Shown here piece after piece: positions 8,399 to 17,876 of a stretch of DNA of 51,582 bases. The notes beneath the pieces are model-generated. The model saw only the letters and a program-made list of their open reading frames with translations. It ran no database searches and had not been told where the DNA came from. Source of the DNA: an uncultured Clostridium sp. (GTDB lineage: Bacteria > Bacillota > Clostridia > Lachnospirales > Lachnospiraceae); the NCBI GenBank assembly GCA_945917985.1, contig CAMEIH010000017.1:1-51582 (forward strand), given 5' to 3'. The stretch's first letter is position 1, and every line of letters starts with the position of its first letter. The translations under genes and the position numbers were made by a program.

Positions 8399-9019
8399 CT
8401 AAATTACCCCCACGTTCTTAATAATTTCGTTTGCAATTTGTGTTAACGGTATTTCCTTATCGGCAAGTCCTGCCATGCTCACACTCCTCGGCATGCCATA
8501 TACAATACATGTCTCCTCGTCCTGAGCGATCACCGTCACTTTTTTCGCTTTCTTCAGATTACTGATGCCTTCTGTTCCATCCGCTCCCATACCGGTGAGA
8601 ACCACACATATGACCTCATCATAGATACTGTCCTTCAGAGATTCATACATATAATTGGCACAGGGTCTTACGCCTTCCCGCGGTGGTTCATCTGTGTAAT
8701 GAATCGTCTGTTTTCCTGACATTTTTCGAATGTTCATATGCCTTCCGCCTTTGGAAAGATAAACATGCCCTTTTAAAAGCACATCGCCTTCCGCCGCTTC
8801 TTTTACAGAAATCTCACTAAGTGAATCCAATCTTCCTGCCAGTGCTTCCGTAAAACCTGCAGGCATATGCTGCACAATGAGCACCGGTGCATTTAGATTG
8901 GCGGGAAGCTTTGGTATCAGATTCTGTAATGCCTTGGGTCCGCCGGTGGAACTGGCAATCGCCACAATCTTGTCGCCGGCAGAACCTTCTCCTGCTCTCA
9001 TGATTCTCATACTTTTCAC
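8399..9019 (-). CDS. cheB: CheB methylesterase catalytic domain without receiver domain
   Basis: CheB removes methyl groups from receptor glutamates and can deamidate them. This 206-residue protein contains only the methylesterase domain. The triad is intact: Ser24 in IASSTGGP, His51 in IVQHMPAGF and Asp147 in LTGMGADG. Canonical CheB is about 350 residues with an N-terminal receiver that CheA phosphorylates; that half is absent here, and the PilZ gene lies 77 nt upstream. The chosen start is GTG at 9019 after AGGAAAA; an ATG three codons later is possible. Regulation must differ from the E. coli scheme, or a separate receiver protein substitutes. Confidence 0.9.
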   Translation of the reverse strand: MKSMRIMRAGEGSAGDKIVAIASSTGGPKALQNLIPKLPANLNAPVLIVQHMPAGFTEALAGRLDSLSEISVKEAAEGDVLLKGHVYLSKGGRHMNIRKMSGKQTIHYTDEPPREGVRPCANYMYESLKDSIYDEVICVVLTGMGADGTEGISNLKKAKKVTVIAQDEETCIVYGMPRSVSMAGLADKEIPLTQIANEIIKNVGVI

Positions 9020-9096
9020 TTTTCCTGTTCATGGTTTACTTGAATCTACTTATTAGTATATCACAGCAACCGCTTCTCATGGGTGCAAAGTAATCA

Positions 9097-9822
9097 CTAT
9101 AACCCTTTTTCCCGCTTTCTGTTTCTTCTTTCTTCCTCAAAAATAAATTTGATAATCTCTTCTCTGTCCAATGTATCGATGTTAATATATTTTGCACGAT
9201 GTTCAAACAATCCCGGCTTCTCATCCAGTTCCCTGACAGATATAATCTGGGAGATCAATGTATATTCCTTATCCTTGCCTTCTATCACGAGATGATATTT
9301 ACAACAGATCAGGCTCTCCGGCTCGTATGCATAATCCCCCACAAATCGGATACCGCCTCCGCTGATATCCACTATGATACTTCTCTTCAGAGGAAGCCCC
9401 GGAACCAGATATTTTGATTTCTGCTCAAGTGCCTTTATCTCTTCTTTTTCCAGAACACGGGCATTCATTTCCAGCGCACAGCTCAAACGATAATACTCTC
9501 TTCTCTGAAATTTTCGCAGGTTGCTGGAAAGCTCAAACAGGAGAATGTACTTGTTATCTGTTTTGTATCTGTCCACCACTTTTGCAAAACACTGATAAAG
9601 ACCTGCGGGCGTATAAAAGTACAGATCATATTCCGCACCTACAGGAAGCAGAATCAATTTGGATTTCTCCATTGGCATATAAAGCTCCAGCTGTTCTTCA
9701 GAAACAATGTCATAAACCGTTGTCTGATATACCTTTTTCTGTTCCTCTTCATCAGCAAATTTCACTCTTCCCGCTGATTGTATCTCTACTTTATTTCCCG
9801 GTATCACATATTTTGACAGCAT
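9097..9822 (-). CDS. YcgR-like PilZ-domain protein, candidate c-di-GMP flagellar brake
   Basis: This 241-residue protein has an N-terminal YcgR-type beta domain (about 1-110) and a C-terminal PilZ domain. Both c-di-GMP binding motifs are visible: the arginine cluster FQRREYYRL (RxxxR) near residue 115 and VDISGGGIRF ([D/N]xSxxG) near 160. YcgR/MotI-type proteins bind c-di-GMP and slow the motor through the stator or C ring. The tail is basic (RRNRKREKG). The ATG follows AAGGAGGAAAAGACT. Its location between flhG and cheB suggests coupling of second-messenger control to motility. Confidence 0.9.
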   Translation of the reverse strand: MLSKYVIPGNKVEIQSAGRVKFADEEEQKKVYQTTVYDIVSEEQLELYMPMEKSKLILLPVGAEYDLYFYTPAGLYQCFAKVVDRYKTDNKYILLFELSSNLRKFQRREYYRLSCALEMNARVLEKEEIKALEQKSKYLVPGLPLKRSIIVDISGGGIRFVGDYAYEPESLICCKYHLVIEGKDKEYTLISQIISVRELDEKPGLFEHRAKYINIDTLDREEIIKFIFEEERRNRKREKGL

Positions 9823-9835
9823 AGTCTTTTCCTCC

Positions 9836-10720
9836 TTAGACGCTGTATTTCTTTCCGTTTACTATATGAGAGAAAAAAGCTGCCATTCCTCTCTTCACCA
9901 TATTTTTATTCAGTTCTCTGTTCATCAGTTTGGCTGCAATCGCCTCATAGGCAAGTGCCGATTTTGCCGTTGGTGCCTGAATGGATACCGGCATCTGCTG
10001 CATCACAGCCTTGCTGAGCTGACTATCCTGAGGGACTGCCCCAAGATAGGTGATGGGAAGCTTCAGATACCTTGCAACTACGGCATTCAGTTTGTTAAAC
10101 AAAGCCTGTCCTTCATTCTGACTGTCTACTTTATTGGCAATCACCTTGACCTGAGACGCCTTCTCGGAAAATCTCGGATGACGCTTCAGCGCTTTCAACA
10201 GAGAATAAGAGTCAGTAATGGAAGTGGGCTCCGGTGTGGTCACAACCAGGATTTCTCCGCTCGCCACAAGAAATTCCAGAACAGCATCCGAAATTCCGGC
10301 TCCCGTATCCACAATCACAATATCCGCAATGGCATCCAGCTCCGCCAGACTCTGAATGATATAGGTGAGATATTCCCTGCTCAAATTGGACAATCCCGCA
10401 ATTCCGGAACCACCCGATATAAAGCCTACCTCCATAGGTCCCCAGGTAATAATCTCCTTGATATTTTTACCCTGATAAATCAAATCACAGAAATTATGCT
10501 TTGGAACCGTTCCAAACATAATCTCAATATTGGCAAGACCGAAATCCGCATCCAGAATGATCACTCTCTGCCCCATTTTTCGAAACTGTATGGCCAGATT
10601 GATGGCGGTATTTGATTTTCCGACGCCGCCTTTTCCGCTGGTGACGGTGATCACTCTTGCCACCGGTCTCGGAATGCTGTTTGCCTTAATAATATTTCTT
10701 AACTGTTCTGCCTGATCCAT
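9836..10720 (-). CDS. flhG: MinD-like ATPase FlhG (YlxH)
   Basis: FlhG is a ParA/MinD-family ATPase that works with FlhF to set flagellar number and position and helps C-ring assembly. The 294-residue protein shows the deviant Walker A VTSGKGGVGKSNTAIN near residue 30, DADFGLANIE, and VDTGAGISD. The C-terminus has a short basic/amphipathic tail suited to membrane attachment. The N-terminal QAEQLRNIIK region may hold the FlhF-activating segment. It starts at ATG 33 nt after flhF. Confidence 0.94.
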   Translation of the reverse strand: MDQAEQLRNIIKANSIPRPVARVITVTSGKGGVGKSNTAINLAIQFRKMGQRVIILDADFGLANIEIMFGTVPKHNFCDLIYQGKNIKEIITWGPMEVGFISGGSGIAGLSNLSREYLTYIIQSLAELDAIADIVIVDTGAGISDAVLEFLVASGEILVVTTPEPTSITDSYSLLKALKRHPRFSEKASQVKVIANKVDSQNEGQALFNKLNAVVARYLKLPITYLGAVPQDSQLSKAVMQQMPVSIQAPTAKSALAYEAIAAKLMNRELNKNMVKRGMAAFFSHIVNGKKYSV

Positions 10721-10753
10721 ATTTTCCCTCGCTTATTTTTGCTCCGTCAAATA

Positions 10754-11947
10754 TTAGTTTTTTCTGCCACCCAAAAGCTGCTTTACGGTCTTTTGGGGAT
10801 TAAAGTTTTCAATATCATCAGGTACATTCTGTCCGCAGGTCACATAGGATAAATCTGCACCTGTGTACAGTTTAATATTCAAAAGATTTCCAAGAGTATC
10901 TGTTTCATCCAGCTTGGTAAAAATCAGCTTATAATCCGTCATTGCCGAATAGGCATCCACAATACTGATCAGATCACTGTATTTCGTAGTGGCACTGAGC
11001 ACAAGAAACACTTCCTTCTCAGCCAGCCCGTCCGCAGAATGTACAAAATCTTTCATGGTTTCCTTCTGTGCCTCATTGTGATGGGAATGACCTGCCGTAT
11101 CCACCAGCACGTAATCATAATCTTTGAAATCTACAAGGGCCTGTCCCACTTCCTCCGTGGTATAAATAACTCTGAATGGCACTTCCAGGATATTTGCGTA
11201 AGTACGCAGCTGTTCCGCCGCTGCAATCCGGTAAGTGTCAGCAGTAAGGAGCGCTACCTTTTTCCCCTCATCCACACTGAATTTGGAGGCGATCTTCGCT
11301 ATGGTAGTGGTTTTCCCCACACCTGTAGGCCCGACAAAAAAGAGGATCTTGGGTCCCTTCTGGGCAGGGGTGATCTCACTTGGCTTTCCGAATTTCAGGA
11401 TCATCTTCTGATAAACATTAGCCAGGGCATAATCAAAAGGCATGCCCGGTTTATTCATTTTTTCCATCTCATCAATGATCTGATTGGCATACTTTTCATT
11501 CACTTCATTTTCCAGCATCGTATTATAAAGAAGCTTCATGAACCGTTCCAGTTCTCCCTCTTCTTTATTCTCTGCGGGCTCTTTCTCTCTCTCCTTCTCC
11601 TCCTCAGGCTTTTGAAGCTGCTGTTCCAAGAGGATATGAAGATTGTCCAGCTTTTCTTCAATCGCACTGTTCTCGGCTCTGACCGCCTCCTCAGAAGCAA
11701 TGGCATCCACCAGGGAGCGTTTCACTTCCTGCTTCGGCTCCTCCTTTTTCACCGGAGCCGGAATGCGCTGCTCGCTCTCTTCCTCCAAAGCCACTGTGAC
11801 CTCTGTAAGCTGAGGCTTTAAAAAGCTGAAAAGACCTTTCCGCTTTACACTCCGCACATTCATGATCACCACATTATTGCCGAGTTCTTTTTTGGCAGTT
11901 TCCACTGCCTCGTTTTCCGATTTTCCCTGAAATTTCTTGATTATCAT
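10754..11947 (-). CDS. flhF: SRP-family GTPase FlhF
   Basis: FlhF is the third SRP-type GTPase and directs where flagella are built. The 397-residue protein has an N-terminal B domain of about 130 residues with a Glu/Lys-rich stretch, an N domain, and the G domain. Visible G motifs are GPTGVGKTTTIAKI, LLTADTYRIAAAEQL, VLVDTAGH and TKLDETDTLGN. The ATG overlaps the flhA stop as ATGA. The order flhA-flhF-flhG matches Bacillus. Confidence 0.95.
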   Translation of the reverse strand: MIIKKFQGKSENEAVETAKKELGNNVVIMNVRSVKRKGLFSFLKPQLTEVTVALEEESEQRIPAPVKKEEPKQEVKRSLVDAIASEEAVRAENSAIEEKLDNLHILLEQQLQKPEEEKEREKEPAENKEEGELERFMKLLYNTMLENEVNEKYANQIIDEMEKMNKPGMPFDYALANVYQKMILKFGKPSEITPAQKGPKILFFVGPTGVGKTTTIAKIASKFSVDEGKKVALLTADTYRIAAAEQLRTYANILEVPFRVIYTTEEVGQALVDFKDYDYVLVDTAGHSHHNEAQKETMKDFVHSADGLAEKEVFLVLSATTKYSDLISIVDAYSAMTDYKLIFTKLDETDTLGNLLNIKLYTGADLSYVTCGQNVPDDIENFNPQKTVKQLLGGRKN

Positions 11948-13977
11948 GCTGTCACCATTCCTACAGACTGTAATTCAACATTGTTTTCTATCTCATTGTA
12001 CGATACGACAATTAAGTCCTTAAAATAATCCTCTGTAAGCCGCTTAAAGTACATTCTCACAATCGGAGAAGTAATAATGATAGGGTTTTTACCCAGATTT
12101 TCCAGCTTCGCAATCTCTGTTTCCACTGATTTCATAATGGCCTTTGTCTTCTCCGGATCCAGTGTCAGATAAGCACCGTTCTCCGTCTGCTTTACACTGG
12201 CCATAATTTCCTGCTCAAGCTTCAGGTCCAGTGTCACCACACTTGTAGTCTCATTTGTCGGGAAAAATTTATTGGAAATGGCACGTTTTAAGCTCTGCCT
12301 TACATATTCCGTCAAAATATCCGTATCCCTTGTTGAGGAAGCGTAATCTGCCAGTGTTTCAAAAATCGTCAGAAGATCTCTGATGGAGATGCCCTCCTTA
12401 AGCAGATTTTGCAGTACCTTCTGTATCTCCCCGAGAGAAAGGAGCTTGGGAGTCAGCTCCTCCACCAGCGAAGGATTGGACTCTTTCAAGTTATTTACAA
12501 GGTTCTGTACATCCTGCCTTGTGAGCAGTTCGGCGATATGCTGTCTGATAATTTCCGTCAAATGGGTTGCAATGATGGAAGGAGGATCCACCACGGTATA
12601 TCCAAGACTCTCCGCTCTCTCCCTCTGTCCTTCCGTAATCCAGATGGCCGGCAGATGAAAGGATGGCTCAAATGTGGGAATACCCGTGATCTCCTCTTCC
12701 ACGTATCCGGGATTCATTGCCATATAGTGATCAAAAAGGATTTCTCCCTCACTGACCTGTATTCCTTTTATTTTAATGATATACTGGTTGGGATTCAGCT
12801 GTATATTGTCCCTGAGTCTGATGATCGGCACAACCGTACCGAGTTCCAGTGCAATCTGGCGCCTGATCATAACCACACGGTCAAGAAGGTCACCGCCCTG
12901 GTTCACATCGGCAAGAGGAATAATACCGTAACCGAATTCCAGCTCGATAGGATCCACCTGAAGCAGGCTGTTCACATTTTCCGGCTGCCTGATCTCCTCT
13001 GCGGCAGCCTCCTCCTCATCCACTTCACTCTCAATCTGTGCCGTCTCAATTTCCCCTGCAATCACTCTTCCACAGACGATCATTAAAAGCCCCAGTGTCA
13101 GAAAGATCAATGTCGGGAAAGGAGTCAGAATACCAAGTGACGCAATAATAATACCAACAATATAAAGAGCTTTTGGCACTCCAAAAATCTGCCTGATCAG
13201 CACAGCGCCAAAATCCGCATCCTTGGAACCCTTTGTCACAAGAATACCGGTAGACAACGAGATCAAAAGAGAGGGGATCTGGCTTACCAGACCATCACCT
13301 ATGGTTAATATCGCATAAGTATTCAATGCTGTGGAAAAATCAAGTCCACGCCTTAAGACTCCCATGGCGATACCGCCCACAATGTTTACGGCTGTAATGA
13401 TCAGACCGGCAGTAGCATCTCCCTTTACATACTTTACGGCACCATCCATGGAGCCGAAGAAGCTTGCCTCCTCCTGAATCTTATCTCTTCGTCTTTTGGC
13501 CTCTGCATCATTGATGGCTCCTGTATTCAAATCGGCATCGATGGCCATCTGCTTTCCGGGCATGGCATCCAGTGTAAATCTTGCCGTTACTTCTGCCACT
13601 CTCTCGGAACCTTTGTTGATGATCATAAACTGCACAAGAATCAGAATGATAAATACAATGGCACCTACGATCAGATCGCCTCCACCCACATAATTACCAA
13701 AGGTCTGCACCACATCACCCGGATCTCCCGTTGTCAGAATCAATCTGGTGGATGAGATGTTCAGGGCAATTCTGAAAATGGTAGTGAACAAAAGGATGGT
13801 GGGATAGAAGGACATATCCAGCACCTCTTTCGCAAACATGGAAGTAAAAAGAATCGTAAATCCAAGTGCGATATTACACGCCAGAAGAATGTCAAGAAGC
13901 CAGCTGGGGATGGGGATGATCATCATGGCAAATGCTGCCACCAGATATGCTGCGACTGCCATATCCTGTTTCTTCAT
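11944..13977 (-). CDS. flhA: Flagellar export gate protein FlhA
   Basis: FlhA forms the nonameric export ring that uses proton motive force and docks chaperone-substrate complexes. The 677-residue protein has eight membrane helices in the first 310 residues. The conserved cytoplasmic FHIPEP-like loop is visible in the region of DAMPGKQMAIDADLN. A large cytoplasmic C-terminal domain (about 330-677) includes LTEIIRQHIAELLTRQDVQNL. Length is typical. The ATG follows AAGGAGATGGATCG. It lies 27 nt after flhB and overlaps flhF by 4 nt. Confidence 0.96.
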   Translation of the reverse strand: MKKQDMAVAAYLVAAFAMMIIPIPSWLLDILLACNIALGFTILFTSMFAKEVLDMSFYPTILLFTTIFRIALNISSTRLILTTGDPGDVVQTFGNYVGGGDLIVGAIVFIILILVQFMIINKGSERVAEVTARFTLDAMPGKQMAIDADLNTGAINDAEAKRRRDKIQEEASFFGSMDGAVKYVKGDATAGLIITAVNIVGGIAMGVLRRGLDFSTALNTYAILTIGDGLVSQIPSLLISLSTGILVTKGSKDADFGAVLIRQIFGVPKALYIVGIIIASLGILTPFPTLIFLTLGLLMIVCGRVIAGEIETAQIESEVDEEEAAAEEIRQPENVNSLLQVDPIELEFGYGIIPLADVNQGGDLLDRVVMIRRQIALELGTVVPIIRLRDNIQLNPNQYIIKIKGIQVSEGEILFDHYMAMNPGYVEEEITGIPTFEPSFHLPAIWITEGQRERAESLGYTVVDPPSIIATHLTEIIRQHIAELLTRQDVQNLVNNLKESNPSLVEELTPKLLSLGEIQKVLQNLLKEGISIRDLLTIFETLADYASSTRDTDILTEYVRQSLKRAISNKFFPTNETTSVVTLDLKLEQEIMASVKQTENGAYLTLDPEKTKAIMKSVETEIAKLENLGKNPIIITSPIVRMYFKRLTEDYFKDLIVVSYNEIENNVELQSVGMVTA

Positions 13978-14004
13978 CGATCCATCTCCTTTCTGTCTTT
14001 ATCT

Positions 14005-15117
14005 TCAGACTCTGCCTTTTAAATGATAAACGAAAGCAAGGACTTCTGCTACCGCCTGATACAATTCCGGAGGCACCAGACCTCCGATATCCACATTGGC
14101 ATAAAGCATTCTCGCCAATGGTTTATTTTCAACGATTTCTACGTTATTTTCTCTTGCTATTTCCTTAATTTTCTGTGCCAGATAATCCTCGCCCTTGGCA
14201 AGAACATAAGGGGCATCATACTTGTCAGGATCATATTTAATGGCCACCGCATAATGAGTAGGGTTTGTGATGACTACGTCCGCTTCCGGAAGCTGCTGCA
14301 TCATTCGTCTTCTGGACGCCTCCTGCATACGCTGCCGTTGTTTTCCTTTGATCTGGGGATCTCCTTCCTGATTCTTGTACTCATCCTTCACTTCCTGCTT
14401 GGTCATTTTCATATCTTCCTTAAACTTATGCTTCTGATAAGCAAAATCAAGAAATGCTATGATCATATAAACCGCTGAAATACGGATTCCCAGATCTGTC
14501 ACAGTCTCTCCGATCAGACCGATAGCCTGATTTAAGCCGATATCATATAACAAAAATATTTCACCTATCCTGTCTTTCAAAAAAGAATAGGCCACATAAA
14601 CTACAATTCCAATCTTGGCAATGGATTTCAAAAGCTCCATCAGGGAATTGGCGGAAAAAATTCTTTTAAATCCCGAGATGGGATTCAGCTTATTGAATTT
14701 AGGCTGCAACGGTTTTCCGGTAGGCTTCCACTTCACCTGCACGACATCACACACAATTGCCACGATCACACCGACTACAAGGACAGGCGCGATTACAAGC
14801 AGCATCCGCAGCATCATGCTTTTGATCAGAGTGGTAATGGCCGCCACGGGAATTTTCCCACCGTACATCTGTATCACATCCGGAATCTGTGTGTAAACCC
14901 CTGAAAAGCACTGGGTCAGACTGATTCCCATGCTTCCCACATAAACCTTCATCAGAAGAAACAATGCGAGAAGACCGAATGCGTTGGCAATTTCCTTGCT
15001 TTTGGCAACCTGTCCTTCTTTTCTGGCATCCTCAAGCTTTTTGGCTGTAGGGTCCTCGGTCTTTTCACCCCCGGGACCTTCCTTTGCAAAAAACTGCAGA
15101 TTATACTCTAAAATCAT
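14005..15117 (-). CDS. flhB: Flagellar export switch protein FlhB
   Basis: FlhB controls the switch of export substrates from rod/hook to filament type. The 370-residue protein starts with FFAKEGPGGEKTEDPTAKK, has four membrane helices between about 35 and 215, and carries the autocleavage motif NPTH within VVITNPTHYAVAIKYD. The C-terminal domain continues LARMLYANVDIGG as in the family. The ATG follows GGAAGGAAACT. It sits between fliR and flhA. Confidence 0.96.
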   Translation of the reverse strand: MILEYNLQFFAKEGPGGEKTEDPTAKKLEDARKEGQVAKSKEIANAFGLLALFLLMKVYVGSMGISLTQCFSGVYTQIPDVIQMYGGKIPVAAITTLIKSMMLRMLLVIAPVLVVGVIVAIVCDVVQVKWKPTGKPLQPKFNKLNPISGFKRIFSANSLMELLKSIAKIGIVVYVAYSFLKDRIGEIFLLYDIGLNQAIGLIGETVTDLGIRISAVYMIIAFLDFAYQKHKFKEDMKMTKQEVKDEYKNQEGDPQIKGKQRQRMQEASRRRMMQQLPEADVVITNPTHYAVAIKYDPDKYDAPYVLAKGEDYLAQKIKEIARENNVEIVENKPLARMLYANVDIGGLVPPELYQAVAEVLAFVYHLKGRV

Positions 15118-15131
15118 AGTTTCCTTCCATT

Positions 15132-15917
15132 CTATGTACTGCTCATCACTTTTACAAAGCTGACCACCATGTGCTTCATCTGGTCATAGATAAAGCCTGC
15201 AGCATCCGGGAGCATGGCCGTTGTTACAAACAACACGCAAAGTCCCACCATCACCTTCATCTGGATACCCACCGCAAACATATTCAGCTGCGGAGAAACC
15301 TTGGCCAAAATACCAAGAACTGCATTCAGAATCAGCATCACTGCAAAAATAGGAAGACAGATTCGAAACCCTATGACGATATAATTCGACATAAATTCTA
15401 TCAGTGACTGAAGAAGTGATTCACTGTTTATGACAGCTCCGTTTACCGGAATCAGAATAAAGGTTTCGGAAAGTGCCTTGAGAAGATACCTGTGCATGCC
15501 CGAGATTGTAAGCAGCAAAAGTACCATATAATTATAATAAACTCCTGTAATGGTCGTCTGCTGTTTTGTGGCAGGATCAAAAAGGCTCACCATGGAAAGC
15601 CCCATTTCCATATCCGCAATCTGTCCTGCAAAAGCTACAATCGCCGTACACAAATTAGCACCAAAACCAATCAGCAGTCCCGTCACCGCTTCCTTCATCA
15701 CAATAACGGAATAACCGATCAGTGTATCATAAACAATTTCCGGTCTCGGTGCTGCCTGATACATCAAAAGGGAAATAAAAAAGCTAAGTCCTATTCTCAC
15801 GTTCCTGGGCGTATTGCTCATACTGAAGAAAGGCGCCACATAAACAAAACAGGTAATCCGCACAAAGATCAATAAAAAATATTCCAGATCCGCATAAGTA
15901 AATGTGTAATCTATCAT
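15132..15917 (-). CDS. fliR: Flagellar export protein FliR
   Basis: FliR joins FliP and FliQ in the export gate. The 261-residue protein has about six hydrophobic helices spread along its length, with LIGFGANLCTAIVAFAGQI and MEMGLSMVSLFDP marking the conserved centre. The start overlaps no gene; fliQ ends 5 nt upstream. The ribosome site is weak (AGGTAGCGGCT), so coupling to fliQ is likely. Confidence 0.93.
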   Translation of the reverse strand: MIDYTFTYADLEYFLLIFVRITCFVYVAPFFSMSNTPRNVRIGLSFFISLLMYQAAPRPEIVYDTLIGYSVIVMKEAVTGLLIGFGANLCTAIVAFAGQIADMEMGLSMVSLFDPATKQQTTITGVYYNYMVLLLLTISGMHRYLLKALSETFILIPVNGAVINSESLLQSLIEFMSNYIVIGFRICLPIFAVMLILNAVLGILAKVSPQLNMFAVGIQMKVMVGLCVLFVTTAMLPDAAGFIYDQMKHMVVSFVKVMSST

Positions 15918-15922
15918 AGCCG

Positions 15923-16192
15923 CTACCTGGTATACAGACTAAAGTTAGACCATAGTCTGTTCATAAACTCCGTTATCTGTGTCAGCACCCAGTTTCCCAG
16001 CAGGATCAGGGTAAGAAACACGGCAATGATCTTTGGCACAAAGGTAAGTGTCTGCTCCTGAATGGATGTCACTGTCTGAAAAATACTGACTATCAGACCA
16101 ACGATCAGAGACACCAGAAGAATCGGTGCCGATACCTTAATAATAAGAAACAATGCATCACTGGCAATGGCCGTCACGTCACTAACTGTCAT
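15923..16192 (-). CDS. fliQ: Flagellar export protein FliQ
   Basis: FliQ is the small export-gate subunit. The 89-residue protein has two membrane helices (about 14-38 and 50-72) with the conserved linker QTVTSIQEQTLTFVPKI. The length matches the family exactly. The ATG is preceded by GAGAAGGAAGGAATG. It is flanked by fliP and fliR. Confidence 0.95.
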   Translation of the reverse strand: MTVSDVTAIASDALFLIIKVSAPILLVSLIVGLIVSIFQTVTSIQEQTLTFVPKIIAVFLTLILLGNWVLTQITEFMNRLWSNFSLYTR

Positions 16193-16243
16193 TTGTTATT
16201 CATTCCTTCCTTCTCAAGAAAGTGCCTGCCCTCATACGAATTC

Positions 16244-17122
16244 TCAGTGAAACGTTCTGATCAGTTCCACAATGATCAGATTCCAGCCGTCTGCAAGTAC
16301 AAATAAAAGTATCTTGAAGGGCATGGAAATGGTTGTGGGCGGAAGCATCATCATACCCATGCTCATCAGGGCGGATGCCACCACCATATCTATCACAATA
16401 AATGGAATATAAATCAAAAAGCCTATAATAAATGCCTGCCTGAGCTCTCCCACCATAAAGCTGGGAATCAGGACAGTCAGGGGGATATCATCAAGGGCAC
16501 CGCTCTCCCACTCTTCACCGGCGATGTCCATAAAGACCATCACGTCCTCCTTCTGGGTCTGCTTGTACATAAACTCACGAAGGGGCTGGACGCCTCTCTC
16601 AAAAAACTCCTGCTGATCGATCTCTCCCTGTTCCATAGGAACAATGGCTTCCTCATAAATCTGCGTCATATAGGGGCGCATTACAAAAAAGGTCAAAAAC
16701 AAAGCTAACCCAATCAGCACCTGATTTGGCGGAGCTGTTTGGGTATTTAATGCTGCCCTTGTAAAATGCAGCACGATTATGATCCTGGTAAACGAGGTAA
16801 GCATGATTAGCAGCGTGGGTGCCAGCGCGATCAGTGTCAATGTGATCAGAATGCGCAGCGTACCGTTTATCTGCCCATTACCGTTATCATAGGTTACCGT
16901 AACCGTATTTGCTATATTCAATTCTGCAAGATCATCCGCATCCTGCGCAGACCCCGGCTCCGTAATATTGGTTCTCTCATCCGTGGTCCCTGTCAGATTC
17001 GAATCCACTTCTGTTGCCGATGCATTCATGCCGGGCATGATACACAATATGCCCGCCATGATCAGCAGGCATATTATCTTACTTATTCTCTTTACGGCAA
17101 ATTTCTTCTTTGTGCTGCCCAA
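16244..17122 (-). CDS. fliP: Flagellar export protein FliP
   Basis: FliP forms the core of the export gate. The 292-residue protein starts at TTG (MGSTKKK...) with GAGGATGACTG upstream and has a cleavable-type signal (about 1-38). Conserved parts include LTSFTRIIIVLHFTRAAL, TAPPNQVLIGLALFLTFF and, near the end, MGMMMLPPTTISMPFK. It starts 3 nt after the fliO stop. A spacer of about 50 residues rich in Asp, Thr and Glu follows the signal, longer than in enterics. Confidence 0.95.
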   Translation of the reverse strand: MGSTKKKFAVKRISKIICLLIMAGILCIMPGMNASATEVDSNLTGTTDERTNITEPGSAQDADDLAELNIANTVTVTYDNGNGQINGTLRILITLTLIALAPTLLIMLTSFTRIIIVLHFTRAALNTQTAPPNQVLIGLALFLTFFVMRPYMTQIYEEAIVPMEQGEIDQQEFFERGVQPLREFMYKQTQKEDVMVFMDIAGEEWESGALDDIPLTVLIPSFMVGELRQAFIIGFLIYIPFIVIDMVVASALMSMGMMMLPPTTISMPFKILLFVLADGWNLIIVELIRTFH

Positions 17123-17125
17123 TTT

Positions 17126-17494
17126 TCAGTCATCCTCTTTTGCATTCTGTTTCTTCAGTTTTTCAAGAATACTTTTAAAATCCGGATTTTGCGTATTATG
17201 TTCTTTCAGCGTCGTCACTTCATCCTCTGTCAGTTCCGTCAGCATATGTATTTCATCTTTTCCAACCGCAATGACAAGGTATTTTTTACCTGCCCGCACA
17301 ATCTGCAGGAATTTGTTCCCTGTAATACGCATGGTTTCCACAACCTCAAGATTGCCGGAAAGGGCTCTGCCCTTCTGATAATTGGCAATCCATCTGGTGG
17401 TGACCCAGGTAATTCCCAGAACAAATACAAACAGTATCAAAACGGTAAGAAACTGAAGGTAACTGTCAATTCGACCCGTACCCGTCAGCAGCAT
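17126..17494 (-). CDS. fliO: Flagellar biosynthesis protein FliO (FliZ-like)
   Basis: FliO helps assemble the FliP ring. This 122-residue protein has one N-terminal membrane helix (about 12-32), then the FliO core with ALSGNLEVVETMRI and GKKYLVIAVGKDEIHML, and a basic/acidic tail. It starts 1 nt after cheY. In Bacillus the equivalent gene, fliZ, has the same place between cheY and fliP. Confidence 0.88.
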   Translation of the reverse strand: MLLTGTGRIDSYLQFLTVLILFVFVLGITWVTTRWIANYQKGRALSGNLEVVETMRITGNKFLQIVRAGKKYLVIAVGKDEIHMLTELTEDEVTTLKEHNTQNPDFKSILEKLKKQNAKEDD

Positions 17495-17495
17495 A

Positions 17496-17858
17496 TCAGC
17501 CTACAACCTTCTTAACCGCTTCCAAAACACGATCGGGCTGGAAAGGTTTTACAATAAAATCCTTTGCACCTGCCTGAATGGATTCAATTACCATAGCCTG
17601 CTGGCCCATAGCTGAACACATGATAACTTTAGCATTAGGATCTGCTGCCTTAATGTTCTTCAGAGCCTGAATACCATCAACCTCAGGCATCGTGATATCC
17701 ATGAGTACCAGATCGGGTTTTACCTCATTGTACTTCTCCAATGCTTTTGCACCATTTTCTGCTTCTCCTGCAACATTATATCCGTTCTTGGTAAGAATGT
17801 CCTTGATCATCATACGCATAAATGCTGCATCATCCACAACTAAAATATTTTTTGCCAT
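17496..17858 (-). CDS. cheY: Chemotaxis response regulator CheY
   Basis: CheY is phosphorylated by CheA and binds FliM/FliY to change motor rotation. It is a single 120-residue receiver domain. The acidic pocket (Asp9, Asp10), the phospho-acceptor Asp54 in VLMDITMPEVDG, and Lys104 in DFIVKPFQ are all visible. The ATG follows TATAGGAGAAGAGAG. Its place between fliY and fliO matches the Bacillus order. Confidence 0.97.
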   Translation of the reverse strand: MAKNILVVDDAAFMRMMIKDILTKNGYNVAGEAENGAKALEKYNEVKPDLVLMDITMPEVDGIQALKNIKAADPNAKVIMCSAMGQQAMVIESIQAGAKDFIVKPFQPDRVLEAVKKVVG

Positions 17859-17876
17859 CTCTCTTCTCCTATACTT

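Noticed and set aside
9020-9096. Remnant of a CheB receiver domain upstream of cheB
   Set aside because: Only 77 nt separate cheB from the PilZ gene; no receiver motif is found in any frame there.
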